Source: Hyphomonas neptunium ATCC 15444
Lineage (GTDB): Bacteria; Pseudomonadota; Alphaproteobacteria; Caulobacterales; Hyphomonadaceae
Reading direction: 5' to 3'
Length of the DNA stretch: 64,000 nucleotides
Assembly: GCF_000013025.1 (NCBI RefSeq)
Contig: NC_008358.1
Span: 1,116,001-1,180,000, forward strand
How positions within the stretch are numbered: the stretch's first letter is position 1; each line of letters opens with the position of its first letter. The position numbers and the translations under genes are program-made. The notes under the pieces are model-generated. The model saw only the letters and a list, made by a program, of their open reading frames with translations, made no database searches and was not told the DNA's origin. Below, piece by piece: positions 41,136 through 49,668 of the stretch.

Positions 41136-41881
41136 TTTCGGCTGAACATCTGACCGTGGCCCTGAATGGCCGGGATGTGGCGCGGGATGTCTCCTTCTGG
41201 CTGCGTGATGGCGAGTTGGCAGCGCTGGTTGGCCCCAACGGGGCGGGCAAGAGTTCGGTGCTGAAGGCGCTGGCGGGGGTGACGCCTTCTGCAGGAGAGG
41301 TTCGCATATGCGATGCCCCGGCGGATAAGCTGACCGTTCGGGAGCGGGCAAGACGCCTTGCCTGGCTGCCCCAGACACGGCCGGTTGCGTGGAACCTGTT
41401 GGCCGAGGATGTGGTGGCGCTGGGGCGTTTTGCCGGCGCGCCGGCCCCTTTCGACCGGATGGGGGAGGCTGACCGGGCCGCTGTCGTTGCGGCGTTGGAG
41501 AAGGCGGACGCTACCCACCTCATCGGGCGGTCCTTTCAGGCACTTTCCGGGGGCGAGCAGGCGCGCGTGCATCTGGCGCGGCTGCTGGCGTCTCCGGCGC
41601 CGGTGCTGCTGCTGGACGAGCCCTGCGCGGCACTCGACATTGCCCATCAGCTCTCGCTGATGGCGGCGCTGGCGGCCGAAGCGGCGGCGGGGCGGACGGT
41701 GATTGTGGTGCTGCATGATCTGGAACTGGCGGCGCGGTTTTGCCCCCGCGTTCTGGTGATGCAGGCGGGTGAACTGGTGGCCGATGGGGCACCTGACGCG
41801 GCATTGTCGGCAGAGGTGCTGGGGCAGGTGTTTGGGGTACGCAAAAGCGCTGAGGGGCGGTTGGAGCGCGCCAATCCCTGA
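41132..41881 (+). CDS. btuD: Cobalamin ABC transporter ATP-binding protein (BtuD-like)
   Basis: A 249-residue ABC ATPase. Walker A LVGPNGAGKSSVLKAL (about 31-46), Q-loop LPQTRP, signature FQALSGGEQARVHLARLL, Walker B VLLLDEPCAALD and the H-loop VVLHDLE. It powers import through the BtuC dimer. Last gene of the operon; no clear terminator follows, and the GGACA array begins about 50 bases after the stop. Confidence 0.92.
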   Translation: MISAEHLTVALNGRDVARDVSFWLRDGELAALVGPNGAGKSSVLKALAGVTPSAGEVRICDAPADKLTVRERARRLAWLPQTRPVAWNLLAEDVVALGRFAGAPAPFDRMGEADRAAVVAALEKADATHLIGRSFQALSGGEQARVHLARLLASPAPVLLLDEPCAALDIAHQLSLMAALAAEAAAGRTVIVVLHDLELAARFCPRVLVMQAGELVADGAPDAALSAEVLGQVFGVRKSAEGRLERANP

Positions 41882-41931
41882 CATTTCTGGAATTTTATCG
41901 GCCGCGTTAGGCTCATGTTAGGTCAGATTTG

Positions 41932-41966
41932 GGACAAAACGGGACAAATCCGGACAAATCGGGACA
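41932..41966 (+). repeat. Phased GGACA array 2 (exact 10-base period)
   Basis: GGACA begins at 41932, 41942, 41952 and 41962, exactly 10 bases apart, preceded by a related GGTCA at 41921. It lies between the btuD stop and the small membrane-protein start at 41989, reading in the same direction as both. Confidence 0.8.
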
Positions 41967-41988
41967 ATATGAGCCCAAAGGTGACCTC

Positions 41989-42231
41989 GTGAACGCCGTC
42001 AAAAAACCCCTCGACCAGGAACCTGAAACGCCCGCGGCAGAGCCTGCCGGCGCGCCCGCCGACGCACCGGCGCGTTCAGGGCATCACTCGCCTGTCCACC
42101 ATCTTCAGGCCCGGATCGAAGCGGCGTTCTCGGCCCGCAATGAACCCCGCCTGATGCGCATCATGACAATGGTGCTGGTTGTTGCCCTTTCCATGTGGGT
42201 GGCTGCCCTGATCCTGCAAAGCGGCGCCTGA
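41989..42231 (+). CDS. Small single-span membrane protein
   Basis: An 80-residue protein, starting at GTG 41989. The first half is acidic and Pro/Ala-rich (LDQEPETPAAEPAGAPADAPA), followed by HHSPVHHLQARIEAAFSARNEPRL. The end is one transmembrane helix (IMTMVLVVALSMWVAALIL), leaving the N-terminus probably cytoplasmic. No family is recognised. The frame stays open backward through the GGACA array to a TTG at 41929, so a longer product cannot be excluded. It precedes galU by 83 bases on the same strand. Confidence 0.55.
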   Translation: MNAVKKPLDQEPETPAAEPAGAPADAPARSGHHSPVHHLQARIEAAFSARNEPRLMRIMTMVLVVALSMWVAALILQSGA

Positions 42232-42314
42232 ACGGTTTTCGCGTGGCAGGCGACTTGCTAGGGATAAGCAGGTCGTGTCGTTCCGGCACTTAGATTCTCA
42301 GGGAGTTACCGCGC

Positions 42315-43187
42315 ATGCGCGTCAGAAAAGCTGTTCTTCCCGTGGCCGGGCTCGGCACGCGTGTGCTGCCTGCCACCAAGGCGATTCCGAAGGAATTGCT
42401 GCCCGTGGTGGACCGTCCGGTGATCCAGTATGTGGTCGATGAGGCCATCGAGGCCGGGATCGAGCACATCGTTTTCGTCACTGGCCGCAGCAAAGGCGCC
42501 ATCGAAGACTATTTCGACCATGCCTATGAGCTGGAAGCCCAGCTGAAGCTCAAGAACAAGACCGATATTCTCAAACAGGTCGAGGCCTCGCGCCTTCCGG
42601 CCGGCTCATCCAGCTTTGTACGCCAGCAGGCGCCGCTGGGCCTGGGCCATGCGGTATGGTGTGCGCGCGATGTGATCGGCAACGAGCCGTTTGCCGTGCT
42701 GCTTCCCGATGTGATCGTGAAGGGTAAGCCTTCGAGCCTGAAGCAGATGGTCGACGCCTATGACAAGGTGGGCGGCAATATCGTCGCCGTTGACCCTGTG
42801 CCTGAAGAGCGCGTCTCTTCCTATGGGGTGATCGCGCCGGTTTCGCGTGATGGCCGCCTGATCAAGATGTCCGGCATGGTGGAAAAGCCGCCGCGTGACA
42901 GCGCGCCGTCTAACCTTGCCATCACCGGGCGCTACATCCTCCAGCCGGAAATCTTTGGTCTTCTGGAAAAACAGGGCGCGGGCGCAGGCGGGGAAATCCA
43001 GCTGACCGACTCGATGGCCAAGCTGATGGAGCTTCAGGACTTCTACGCCTACGAATTTGAAGGCTCTGTCCATGATTGCGGCAACAAGACCGGCTATTTC
43101 GATGCCGTGCTGGCCCATGCGCTGGATAATCCGGATACGGCGGAGTTTGCCCGCGCACTGGTGAAGAAGACCGCGCAGGGGCTTTGA
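42315..43187 (+). CDS. galU: UTP--glucose-1-phosphate uridylyltransferase
   Basis: A 290-residue nucleotidyltransferase. The signature KAVLPVAGLGTRVLPATKAIPKELLPVVDRPVIQYVVDEA opens the protein (the GxGTR-type nucleotide loop), with VFVTGRSKGAIEDYFD, FAVLLPDVIV and GMVEKP later, and YEFEGSVHDCGNKTGYF near the end. It makes UDP-glucose for polysaccharides and glycolipids. Normal length; GGGAG lies 9 bases before the ATG. Confidence 0.95.
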   Translation: MRVRKAVLPVAGLGTRVLPATKAIPKELLPVVDRPVIQYVVDEAIEAGIEHIVFVTGRSKGAIEDYFDHAYELEAQLKLKNKTDILKQVEASRLPAGSSSFVRQQAPLGLGHAVWCARDVIGNEPFAVLLPDVIVKGKPSSLKQMVDAYDKVGGNIVAVDPVPEERVSSYGVIAPVSRDGRLIKMSGMVEKPPRDSAPSNLAITGRYILQPEIFGLLEKQGAGAGGEIQLTDSMAKLMELQDFYAYEFEGSVHDCGNKTGYFDAVLAHALDNPDTAEFARALVKKTAQGL

Positions 43188-43253
43188 GCCTTCTGTAACC
43201 CGAACTGTTGCAGCCCTCACCTCCCACGCTCTTCGAGCGCGGGCCTGCTCCGG

Positions 43254-43272
43254 GCGTTTGCAGTGCAAACGC
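43254..43272. repeat. Inverted repeat GCGTTTGC-AGT-GCAAACGC
   Basis: Perfect 8-base arms with a 3-base spacer in the 231-base gap between galU and the dehydratase gene. There is no T-run, so it is not a classic terminator; it could be a protein-binding site or a REP remnant. Nothing else is seen in this gap. Confidence 0.45.
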
Positions 43273-43418
43273 TGATCCTCCGCAACCTCTCCCACTTCGC
43301 GCGAGAGGGGTTAAGGGCGGCTCTGGACGTGGCGGTGAAATATCCTGTCATATGAAGTGGGGGCGGCGGGTCTTTTGCCCGCTTTACCTCGCGTCGCGGT
43401 TCTGGTTAGGACGGCGCC

Positions 43419-44414
43419 ATGACCCAGACCCTGACACTCCCCGCTTTTGAAGATGTTCTTGCCGCCGAGCAGCGCCAGCGCGGCGTCGTGCGCGAGACGC
43501 CTGTGCTGAGCCATCCGGCACTGGATGAGGCCGCCGGAGCGGAGCTGCTCATCAAGGCCGAATGCCTGCAGGTAACGGGAAGTTTCAAGATCCGCGGGGC
43601 GATGAACCGGCTGGCGCAGGTGCCGCCGGAAGGCAAGGCGGCGGGCGTTGTGGCGTTCTCCTCGGGCAACCATGCGCAGGGCGTGGCGCGGGCCGCGCGC
43701 CTGCTGGGGATGCCGGCGCTGATCGTGATGCCGTCGGACGCCCCGCAGGTGAAGGTGGACGGCGTGCTGGCCGATGGCGGCGAGGTTTACCTTTACGACC
43801 GCAACACCGAGAACCGCGAAGAGATCTGCGCGCGGCTGGCGGCCGAACGCGGCGCGGCGATTGTGCCCAGCTATGATGATTTCGACATCATCGCCGGGCA
43901 GGGCACGGCGGGCCTGGAGTTTGCGCGCCAGGCCGAGGCGATGGGCAAGCCGCTGGACCATCTGATTTCGCCGGCCGGCGGGGGCGGGCTGATCAACGGC
44001 GTGGCGCTGGCCTTCGGGCAGCTTTCGCCCGCCACGAAAATCTGGGCGGCAGAGCCCGAGGCGCATGACGACTGGGCGCGGTCTCTCGAAGCGGGGGAAA
44101 TCCTCGCCAATGCGCCGGGAACACGCTCGATCTGTGATGCCATCCTGACACCGCAGCCGGGATACCTGACCTTTGCGCTGGGCCAGCGGCAGCTGGCGGG
44201 GGCCTTCCGGGTGTCGGATGAGGATGTGCGCGAGGCAATGCGGATGGCGTTTCGCTATCTGCGCGTGGTGGCCGAGCCGGGCGGGTCTGCGGCATTGGCG
44301 GCCGCGCTGAGCGGGCTGCCGGAGGCCCTGAAGGGCAAACGGATCGGCATCATCGTTTCGGGCGGGAATGTGGACGCGGCGCAGTATGCCGCCATTTTGG
44401 GCGCGGGCGCGTAG
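43419..44414 (+). CDS. Threonine/serine dehydratase family PLP enzyme
   Basis: A 331-residue fold-type II PLP enzyme. The Schiff-base Lys is in VTGSFKIRGAMNRL (about 56), with VAFSSGNHAQGVA, the phosphate-binding SPAGGGGLINGVALAF and the end IGIIVSGGNVD. There is no regulatory ACT domain, so it is the catabolic/short type, covering threonine dehydratase, serine racemase and hydroxyaspartate dehydratase, which cannot be told apart by eye. It deaminates a hydroxy amino acid to a 2-oxo acid. Single gene with ATG at 43419, followed by a 188-base gap before the pilus operon. Confidence 0.85.
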   Translation: MTQTLTLPAFEDVLAAEQRQRGVVRETPVLSHPALDEAAGAELLIKAECLQVTGSFKIRGAMNRLAQVPPEGKAAGVVAFSSGNHAQGVARAARLLGMPALIVMPSDAPQVKVDGVLADGGEVYLYDRNTENREEICARLAAERGAAIVPSYDDFDIIAGQGTAGLEFARQAEAMGKPLDHLISPAGGGGLINGVALAFGQLSPATKIWAAEPEAHDDWARSLEAGEILANAPGTRSICDAILTPQPGYLTFALGQRQLAGAFRVSDEDVREAMRMAFRYLRVVAEPGGSAALAAALSGLPEALKGKRIGIIVSGGNVDAAQYAAILGAGA

Positions 44415-44602
44415 GGTGTGGTTTACGCGCGTTAACCAAGTCTGCTTACGGATAATAATTCGTGAAGCCGCCACAAGTATGGTTAAATTCACCTTCCGCA
44501 CCCGGAGGAGATTAACCGCGTCTCTTTCAGGAGACCTTATCGCGTATTGATTAAACCTGTAGCCGGGAACGCAGCAGAAGCTGCGCGATAGAGGGCTGCA
44601 GA

Positions 44603-45490
44603 ATGAAAGCGATACCCCTGATAAGCCTCGGCCTGTCACTGGCGCTTGGCGCGGGCGCCATCTTCTTCGGGCGAGAGTTCATGTCGGGCGATGGCGGAGA
44701 GGCCAATGCCGCCGTGGCAGCGCCCGCGATTGCGATGACGCAGATTGCCGTTGCCAGGGCCACCATAGAGCCGGGCAAGCTGATTGACGCCAGCATGGTG
44801 GAAATGCGCGACTGGCCGGAAAGCGCGGTGCCCGCTGGCGCCATGCGCGCGGTGACCGATCTGGGCGAGACCGCCTATTCGCGCGGTCTGGTGGTGGCCG
44901 GAGAGCCGTTGCTGGCCGAGAAGATCGATACGACAGGCAGTGTGCTGACATTGGCAGCCAACATTCAGCCGGGCATGCGGGCGGTGTCGGTCGTGGTGGC
45001 CAATGATACCGGTGTTGCAGGTTTTGTGCTGCCGGGAGACCGGGTGGACGTGAACGAATTCGTCGAAGCCAAGGACGCGCGCGGCGCGCCCGAGGATTCG
45101 CGGCGCTCGGCCGATGTGTTTGCCCAGCCTGTGCTGAAGGGCGTGAAGGTTCTGGCCGTGGACCAGACATTTGAAGAGGGGCTTGAGGGCGCGTATCCGT
45201 CCAACACGGTTACTCTGGAGGTTACGCCCCAAGATGCGCTGCTGCTGGGCGCGGCCAGCCGGCGCGCGGCGCTGGGGCTGGCGCTGATCGGGCGGGAAGA
45301 GGAACTGGCGGAGATCATAGCAGTGCCAAAGGTGGCGCCGCCGAAACGGCCGCAGACGCGGCCTGCGCGGACGGTGCGCGCGCCGACGACCGCGACCGTG
45401 CGGGTGATTCATGGATCGGAAGATGCGCAGGTTTCGACGCCAGTGGCGCCGCCTGCGGCCCCGGTCAAGCTTACTGAAGGAGCCAGCTGA
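44603..45490 (+). CDS. cpaB: Flp pilus assembly protein CpaB
   Basis: A 295-residue inner-membrane-anchored protein. N-terminal membrane helix (AIPLISLGLSLALGAGAIFF), then a SAF domain (QIAVARATIEPGKLIDASMVEMRDWP), and the RcpC/CpaB domain (LAANIQPGMRAVSVVVANDTGVAGFVLPGDRVDVNEFV, GVKVLAVDQTFEEGLEG, NTVTLEVTPQDALLLGAA). It is thought to help the secretin and periplasmic part of the Tad pilus machine. The tail after about residue 240 is Pro/Thr-rich. First gene of the cpaB-C-D-E-F-tadB-tadC operon; its stop overlaps cpaC by one base. Confidence 0.93.
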   Translation: MKAIPLISLGLSLALGAGAIFFGREFMSGDGGEANAAVAAPAIAMTQIAVARATIEPGKLIDASMVEMRDWPESAVPAGAMRAVTDLGETAYSRGLVVAGEPLLAEKIDTTGSVLTLAANIQPGMRAVSVVVANDTGVAGFVLPGDRVDVNEFVEAKDARGAPEDSRRSADVFAQPVLKGVKVLAVDQTFEEGLEGAYPSNTVTLEVTPQDALLLGAASRRAALGLALIGREEELAEIIAVPKVAPPKRPQTRPARTVRAPTTATVRVIHGSEDAQVSTPVAPPAAPVKLTEGAS

Positions 45491-46788
45491 TGTCTGGTAT
45501 TCGCCGTATACTGATAGCAAGCTGTCTGGCCGCTCTGTGCGCTCAACCCGCGCTGGCCTGGACGCAGCGCTCGGCGCCTGCGGGCGCAGATCAGCTGGAG
45601 CTGCGCCGGGGTAAATCGGCCGTCGTGGAGGCCGATGCGGCCTTTGCAACGATTGTGGTGGCCGATCCGGAAATTGCCGAAGCGATGCCGACCTCGAACC
45701 GGTCTTTCTTTGTGCGTGGCAAGAAGCCGGGCGGCACGACGGTGCTGATCTATGACGAGGCCGGAGCCATTGCCGAGCTGATTGAAGTGGAAGTGAAGCT
45801 CGGTCTGGATGAGCTGCGCGGCGACCTTGGGCGCCTTCTGCCGGGCGAGATCATTGATGTGTATGCGGTGCATGACGGGGTGTATCTTGACGGCAAGGTA
45901 ACGACGGCCGCCGCCGCCGATATGGCGTTGCAGCTGGCTGAGCGGCATGTTCCCGGCGGGGTGGCCAACGGGCTTTCTGTAGGCCAGAGTCAACAGGTGA
46001 TGCTGGAAGTACGATTTCTGGAGGCAAGCCGGAAAGCCGTGCGCGAGATCGGCTTTGGCAACACGATTGACGCCAATGATGTGGTGGCCGGGACAGAGGG
46101 CGGGACGGTTTCCGGCCTGCTTGAAAAAACTCTTGCCGTATTCACCAATGTGGGCGGAGAAAATATTGATGTCAGCCTTCGGGCGCTCGAAGAGAAGGGC
46201 GTGATCCGGACACTGGCCGAGCCCAATCTGGTGGCGCTGTCGGGCGATACGGCGAGCTTTCTGGCGGGCGGGGAATTTCCCATTCCGGTTTCGAGCCGGG
46301 ACAATGAGGTGACCGTCGAGTTCAAGAAGTTCGGGGTGAGCCTCGACTTTACACCAACGGTTCTGGGCGACGGGCTGGTGAACCTCCGTGTGCGGCCGGA
46401 AGTTTCCGCGCTGGACCGGGGCAACGGCATTCGGGCCTCGAACATCGACATTCCGGGTGTCTCCGTGCGCAGGGCCGATACGACGGTTGAGCTGCATGAT
46501 GGGCAGGCGTTTGCGATCGCCGGGCTGTTGCAGAACAATTACACCAATGATGTGCGCCAGACGCCGTGGCTCGGCAATGTGCCGATCCTCGGCTCACTGT
46601 TCTCGTCCAAGCGCTATCAGCGCAACGAGACCGAGCTGGTGATCATCGTGACGCCGCGCCTGGTTCAGCCTTTCTCGCATCCAGAAGCCATCGTTTCGCC
46701 GCTGGATTCGGTCAGCGAGCCGACCGAAGCAGAGCTTTTCCTGCTGGGCAAGACGACCAGCGATCTCACCACAAATACAGGGGACTGA
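45490..46788 (+). CDS. cpaC: Flp pilus secretin CpaC
   Basis: A 432-residue outer-membrane secretin. Signal peptide MSGIRRILIASCLAALCAQPALA; N-terminal pilus-assembly domain (LELRRGKSAVVEADAAFATIVVADPEIAEAMPTSNRSFFVRGKKPGGTTVLIYD), a BON-like middle, and the secretin domain from about 165 (QVMLEVRFLEASRKAVREIGF), with FLAGGEFPIPV and the closing TPWLGNVPILGSLFSSKRYQRNETELVIIVTPRLVQP. It forms the pore through which the pilus exits. Confidence 0.95.
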   Translation: MSGIRRILIASCLAALCAQPALAWTQRSAPAGADQLELRRGKSAVVEADAAFATIVVADPEIAEAMPTSNRSFFVRGKKPGGTTVLIYDEAGAIAELIEVEVKLGLDELRGDLGRLLPGEIIDVYAVHDGVYLDGKVTTAAAADMALQLAERHVPGGVANGLSVGQSQQVMLEVRFLEASRKAVREIGFGNTIDANDVVAGTEGGTVSGLLEKTLAVFTNVGGENIDVSLRALEEKGVIRTLAEPNLVALSGDTASFLAGGEFPIPVSSRDNEVTVEFKKFGVSLDFTPTVLGDGLVNLRVRPEVSALDRGNGIRASNIDIPGVSVRRADTTVELHDGQAFAIAGLLQNNYTNDVRQTPWLGNVPILGSLFSSKRYQRNETELVIIVTPRLVQPFSHPEAIVSPLDSVSEPTEAELFLLGKTTSDLTTNTGD

Positions 46789-46791
46789 CAT

Positions 46792-47055
46792 ATGACCAGA
46801 GCAATCAGGGTCTCACTGATAGCGGCGGGCTGCCTGCTTTCGGGGTGTGCGTCCTATGACCGGCAGGACCAGTATGTGTTGGGCGCGGCAACGCGGGCGA
46901 ACATTGCGGCGCAGGCTGTGCGCGATGTGAACCTTCCCAATTCTCGGGAAGTGGCAGCGAGTTCGGGCGTGCGCGCGGCAAAGGCCGTGCAGGCACTCAA
47001 TGATGGCAAGACGAAGACGCTGGCGGACGCCGGTGGCACGGGAGGCGGGGAGTGA
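46792..47055 (+). CDS. Short CpaD-position lipoprotein
   Basis: An 87-residue protein with a lipoprotein signal (MTRAIRVSLIAAGCLLSGCASYD, lipobox LSGC with Cys at 19). It occupies the usual place of cpaD between cpaC and cpaE, but CpaD proteins are normally more than twice as long. The sequence after the Cys (AATRANIAAQAVRDVNLPNSREVAASSGVRAAKAVQALNDGK) keeps only a fragment that could correspond to the TANIAAQVADPRDL-like part of CpaD. It starts 4 bases after cpaC and its stop overlaps cpaE by GTGA. It may act as a minimal pilotin-like factor for the secretin. Confidence 0.7.
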   Translation: MTRAIRVSLIAAGCLLSGCASYDRQDQYVLGAATRANIAAQAVRDVNLPNSREVAASSGVRAAKAVQALNDGKTKTLADAGGTGGGE

Positions 47056-48269
47056 GCCAGAGAGCGGTTGCAACCCAGTCGCCAGATGGGGAGCGCGCGG
47101 CGCCGGTTCTGCCCGCGCTGGCGGCGTTGGCGCGGCCCGGCGCACTTGAGGCACTGGCGCCCCATTGCGGAGAGCTGGCCGATGCAAGCGCCCTGACGCC
47201 GCCGGAAACGGTGCTGCGCCATGGCGGCGGGCTTATTCTGATTGAGCAGGGCGTGCCAGGCTGGGACCAGCTGTTGCTGTTGCTGGCCGTGGAGCGCCCG
47301 TCCAGCGTGGTTGTGGTGGTGTCTGATCATCTGCCGGCGCATATGGTACGGGCACTGATGAAAATAGAAGCGTCGGATATTCTGCCGGCCTCGGCGAGCG
47401 CGAGCGATATTGCATCGGCGTTCGAGCGGCTGTGCCAGACGCGGGTATCGGAACGAGAAAAGGATACGCCGCGCGCATCGGTCTGCTGGGCGTTTCGCGG
47501 GGCAGTCGGCGGAGCGGGCGTTTCGACGCTGGCGATTGAAAGCGCGTTTGCGCTGGCCAGGATTGTCGGACCGGGCAAGGTGTGCCTGGTGGATTTGAAC
47601 CTGGCCGACGGGATGACCGCGTCTTTTCTGGAGGCGGTGCCCAAGCTGGACCTCAAGGCATTGTCGGCGGCGCCGGAGCGGCTGGATGAGCGGCTGCTGG
47701 CGGCGTGGTGCTGGCAGCATGAGGACGGGGTGTCGATCATCACGTCGCCGCGTAATCCTGATGCGGATGCGATGGCGACGGAGGCGGCGATCCTGCGGCT
47801 GCTGGACGTGACCTGCGCGACCTTTGAATATGTGCTGCTGGACATGCCGCGCCACATGATGCCGTGGACAAAGCCCGTGATGGCGGCTGTGGATCAGGCA
47901 ATTGTGGTCAGTGAGCTGACGGTGCCGAGCCTGCATGCAGCGGCGGATATGTGCCGGGACATCGACATCTTGCGGGCAGGCGGATCGAAGGCGCGGCTTG
48001 TGCTGAACCGGATGTTCCCCAAGAAGCAGTTTCGCGCGGGGTTTCCGGTCGACAAGGCCGAGAAGTCTATTGAGCGCACGATCGATGTGACCATCACATC
48101 GGACTGGGACGCAGCCCGCACAGCGGTCAATCTCGGCAAGCCCATCGCTGACGTGAAACCCAAGAGCCTGCTGGTGGCAGATGTTGCCGGGCTGGTGCGC
48201 AAGTTTGCGCCGGAAGAAACGCTTGCCGCCTTTGAGGCGAGCCATAAAGCGAAGCGAGCGAAACGATGA
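47052..48269 (+). CDS. cpaE: Pilus assembly protein CpaE/TadZ
   Basis: A 405-residue protein. The N-terminal part is an atypical receiver-like domain (LIEQGVPGWDQLLLLLAVERP, VVVVSDHLPAHMVRALMKIEASDILPASAS). The C-terminal part is a ParA/MinD-like ATPase. The P-loop reads RGAVGGAGVSTLAIESAF, lacking the usual Lys, as is common in TadZ proteins; Walker B-like YVLLDMPRHMMPWTKP and LVLNRMFPKKQFRAGF follow. It places the pilus machine at the pole in model systems. GTG start at 47052 overlaps the preceding stop, and ATGA overlaps cpaF. Confidence 0.9.
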   Translation: MSQRAVATQSPDGERAAPVLPALAALARPGALEALAPHCGELADASALTPPETVLRHGGGLILIEQGVPGWDQLLLLLAVERPSSVVVVVSDHLPAHMVRALMKIEASDILPASASASDIASAFERLCQTRVSEREKDTPRASVCWAFRGAVGGAGVSTLAIESAFALARIVGPGKVCLVDLNLADGMTASFLEAVPKLDLKALSAAPERLDERLLAAWCWQHEDGVSIITSPRNPDADAMATEAAILRLLDVTCATFEYVLLDMPRHMMPWTKPVMAAVDQAIVVSELTVPSLHAAADMCRDIDILRAGGSKARLVLNRMFPKKQFRAGFPVDKAEKSIERTIDVTITSDWDAARTAVNLGKPIADVKPKSLLVADVAGLVRKFAPEETLAAFEASHKAKRAKR

Positions 48270-49654
48270 GCCGGTTTGGATTTACCAATGCGGCGCCGAA
48301 GGTGGCCGAGGCTGTTCCGGCGCCGGTCGCTCCGCAAGCAGCGCCTGCGGTGTCTCCCAAACAGACGCAGGCCGAGCAGGCATCGTTTGACCTTCTGGAC
48401 GCAAAGCTCCGCGTGCATGCAAAGCTGATTGACGAGCTGGACCTCTCCGCGCTGGACAAGCTGGACGATGAGACCATGCGGCGGCGCGTGCGCGGCATCA
48501 TCAGCGAGATTATCCGCAAGGAGGAGATGGCGCTCTCCGCTGCCGAGGAAGCGTCATTTGCCGACGCCGTGATGGACGAGATGACCGGGCTGGGGCCGAT
48601 TGAGCCGCTGCTGAAAGACGATTCCATCGCGGATATTCTGATCAATGGCTGCAACCAGGTTTACATTGAGCGGGGCGGAAAGCTGCAACTGGCGCCGGTG
48701 CGCTTTGCGGATAATGATCACCTGTTGCGGATCGTGCAGCGGATTGTGGCGGCGGTCGGGCGGCGCGTGGATGAGAGCCAGCCGCTGGTGGACGCGCGTC
48801 TGCTGGACGGCAGCCGGGTGAACGCCGCAGTCGCGCCCATCGCCATTGACGGGCCACTCGTCTCTATCCGGAAGTTTTCAAAGTCCCCGCTGACGATGGA
48901 CAAGCTGGTCGCCTTTGGCGCGATCCCCAAGCCGGTCGCCGAATTCATTCTGGGGGCCGTGAAATGCCGGGCATCGACGGTCATTTCCGGGGGCACGGGC
49001 TCTGGCAAGACGACGCTGCTCAATGCGCTTTCGGCGGCGATTAATCCGGACGAGCGCCTCATCACCATTGAGGACGCCGCCGAACTTCAACTGCAGCAAC
49101 CGCATGTGGCACGCATGGAAACGCGCCCGCCGAACATTGAGGGCAAGGGCGAGATCCGCCAGCGCGAGCTGGTCAAAAACGCCCTGCGGATGCGTCCAGA
49201 CCGGGTGATCCTCGGCGAGGTGCGCTCCGAAGAAGCCTTCGACATGTTGCAGGCCATGAATACCGGCCATGAAGGCTCGATGGCGACGATCCACGCCAAT
49301 AATCCGCGCGATGCGATCACCCGCCTTGAGCAGATGGTGATGATGGGCGGCATGAAGATCTCTGAAGAGGCCATCCGGGGGCAGATAGCTTCGGCGGTGA
49401 ACTTCATTGTTCAGGCGACACGCCTGTCAGACGGTTCGCGCAAGGTGATTTCGATTGCCGAGATTACCGGCATGGAAGGCTCGGTTGTCCAGTTGCAGGA
49501 AATCTTCAAGTTCGAGCGGACGGGCACCACGCCGGAAGGCAAGGTGCAGGGGCATTTTGTGGCGACGGGGCTGCGCCCCAAATTCGTGGATGAAATGGAG
49601 CGCAAGGGCGTGTTCATGCCGGCCGGGCTCTTTGATCCATCCAGCAAATTCTGA
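48266..49654 (+). CDS. cpaF: Flp pilus assembly ATPase CpaF
   Basis: A 462-residue type II/IV secretion-type ATPase. Low-complexity Ala/Pro/Val leader, then a helical N-terminal domain and the ATPase core: [16 protein letters not shown] (Walker A), [23 protein letters not shown] (Asp box), [40 protein letters not shown] (Walker B and His box). It powers pilus assembly. Overlaps cpaE and is 14 bases before tadB. Confidence 0.96.
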   Translation: MSRFGFTNAAPKVAEAVPAPVAPQAAPAVSPKQTQAEQASFDLLDAKLRVHAKLIDELDLSALDKLDDETMRRRVRGIISEIIRKEEMALSAAEEASFADAVMDEMTGLGPIEPLLKDDSIADILINGCNQVYIERGGKLQLAPVRFADNDHLLRIVQRIVAAVGRRVDESQPLVDARLLDGSRVNAAVAPIAIDGPLVSIRKFSKSPLTMDKLVAFGAIPKPVAEFILGAVKCRASTVISGGTGSGKTTLLNALSAAINPDERLITIEDAAELQLQQPHVARMETRPPNIEGKGEIRQRELVKNALRMRPDRVILGEVRSEEAFDMLQAMNTGHEGSMATIHANNPRDAITRLEQMVMMGGMKISEEAIRGQIASAVNFIVQATRLSDGSRKVISIAEITGMEGSVVQLQEIFKFERTGTTPEGKVQGHFVATGLRPKFVDEMERKGVFMPAGLFDPSSKF

Positions 49655-49668
49655 AGGAGCGGGCGACT

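Noticed and set aside
43188-43418. Small RNA gene in the galU-dehydratase gap
   Set aside because: Only one inverted repeat without a T-run is visible; no promoter-terminator pair could be recognised.
46792-47055. Frameshifted full-length cpaD
   Set aside because: No continuation of CpaD was seen in the other frames, and cpaE starts at the overlapping stop.
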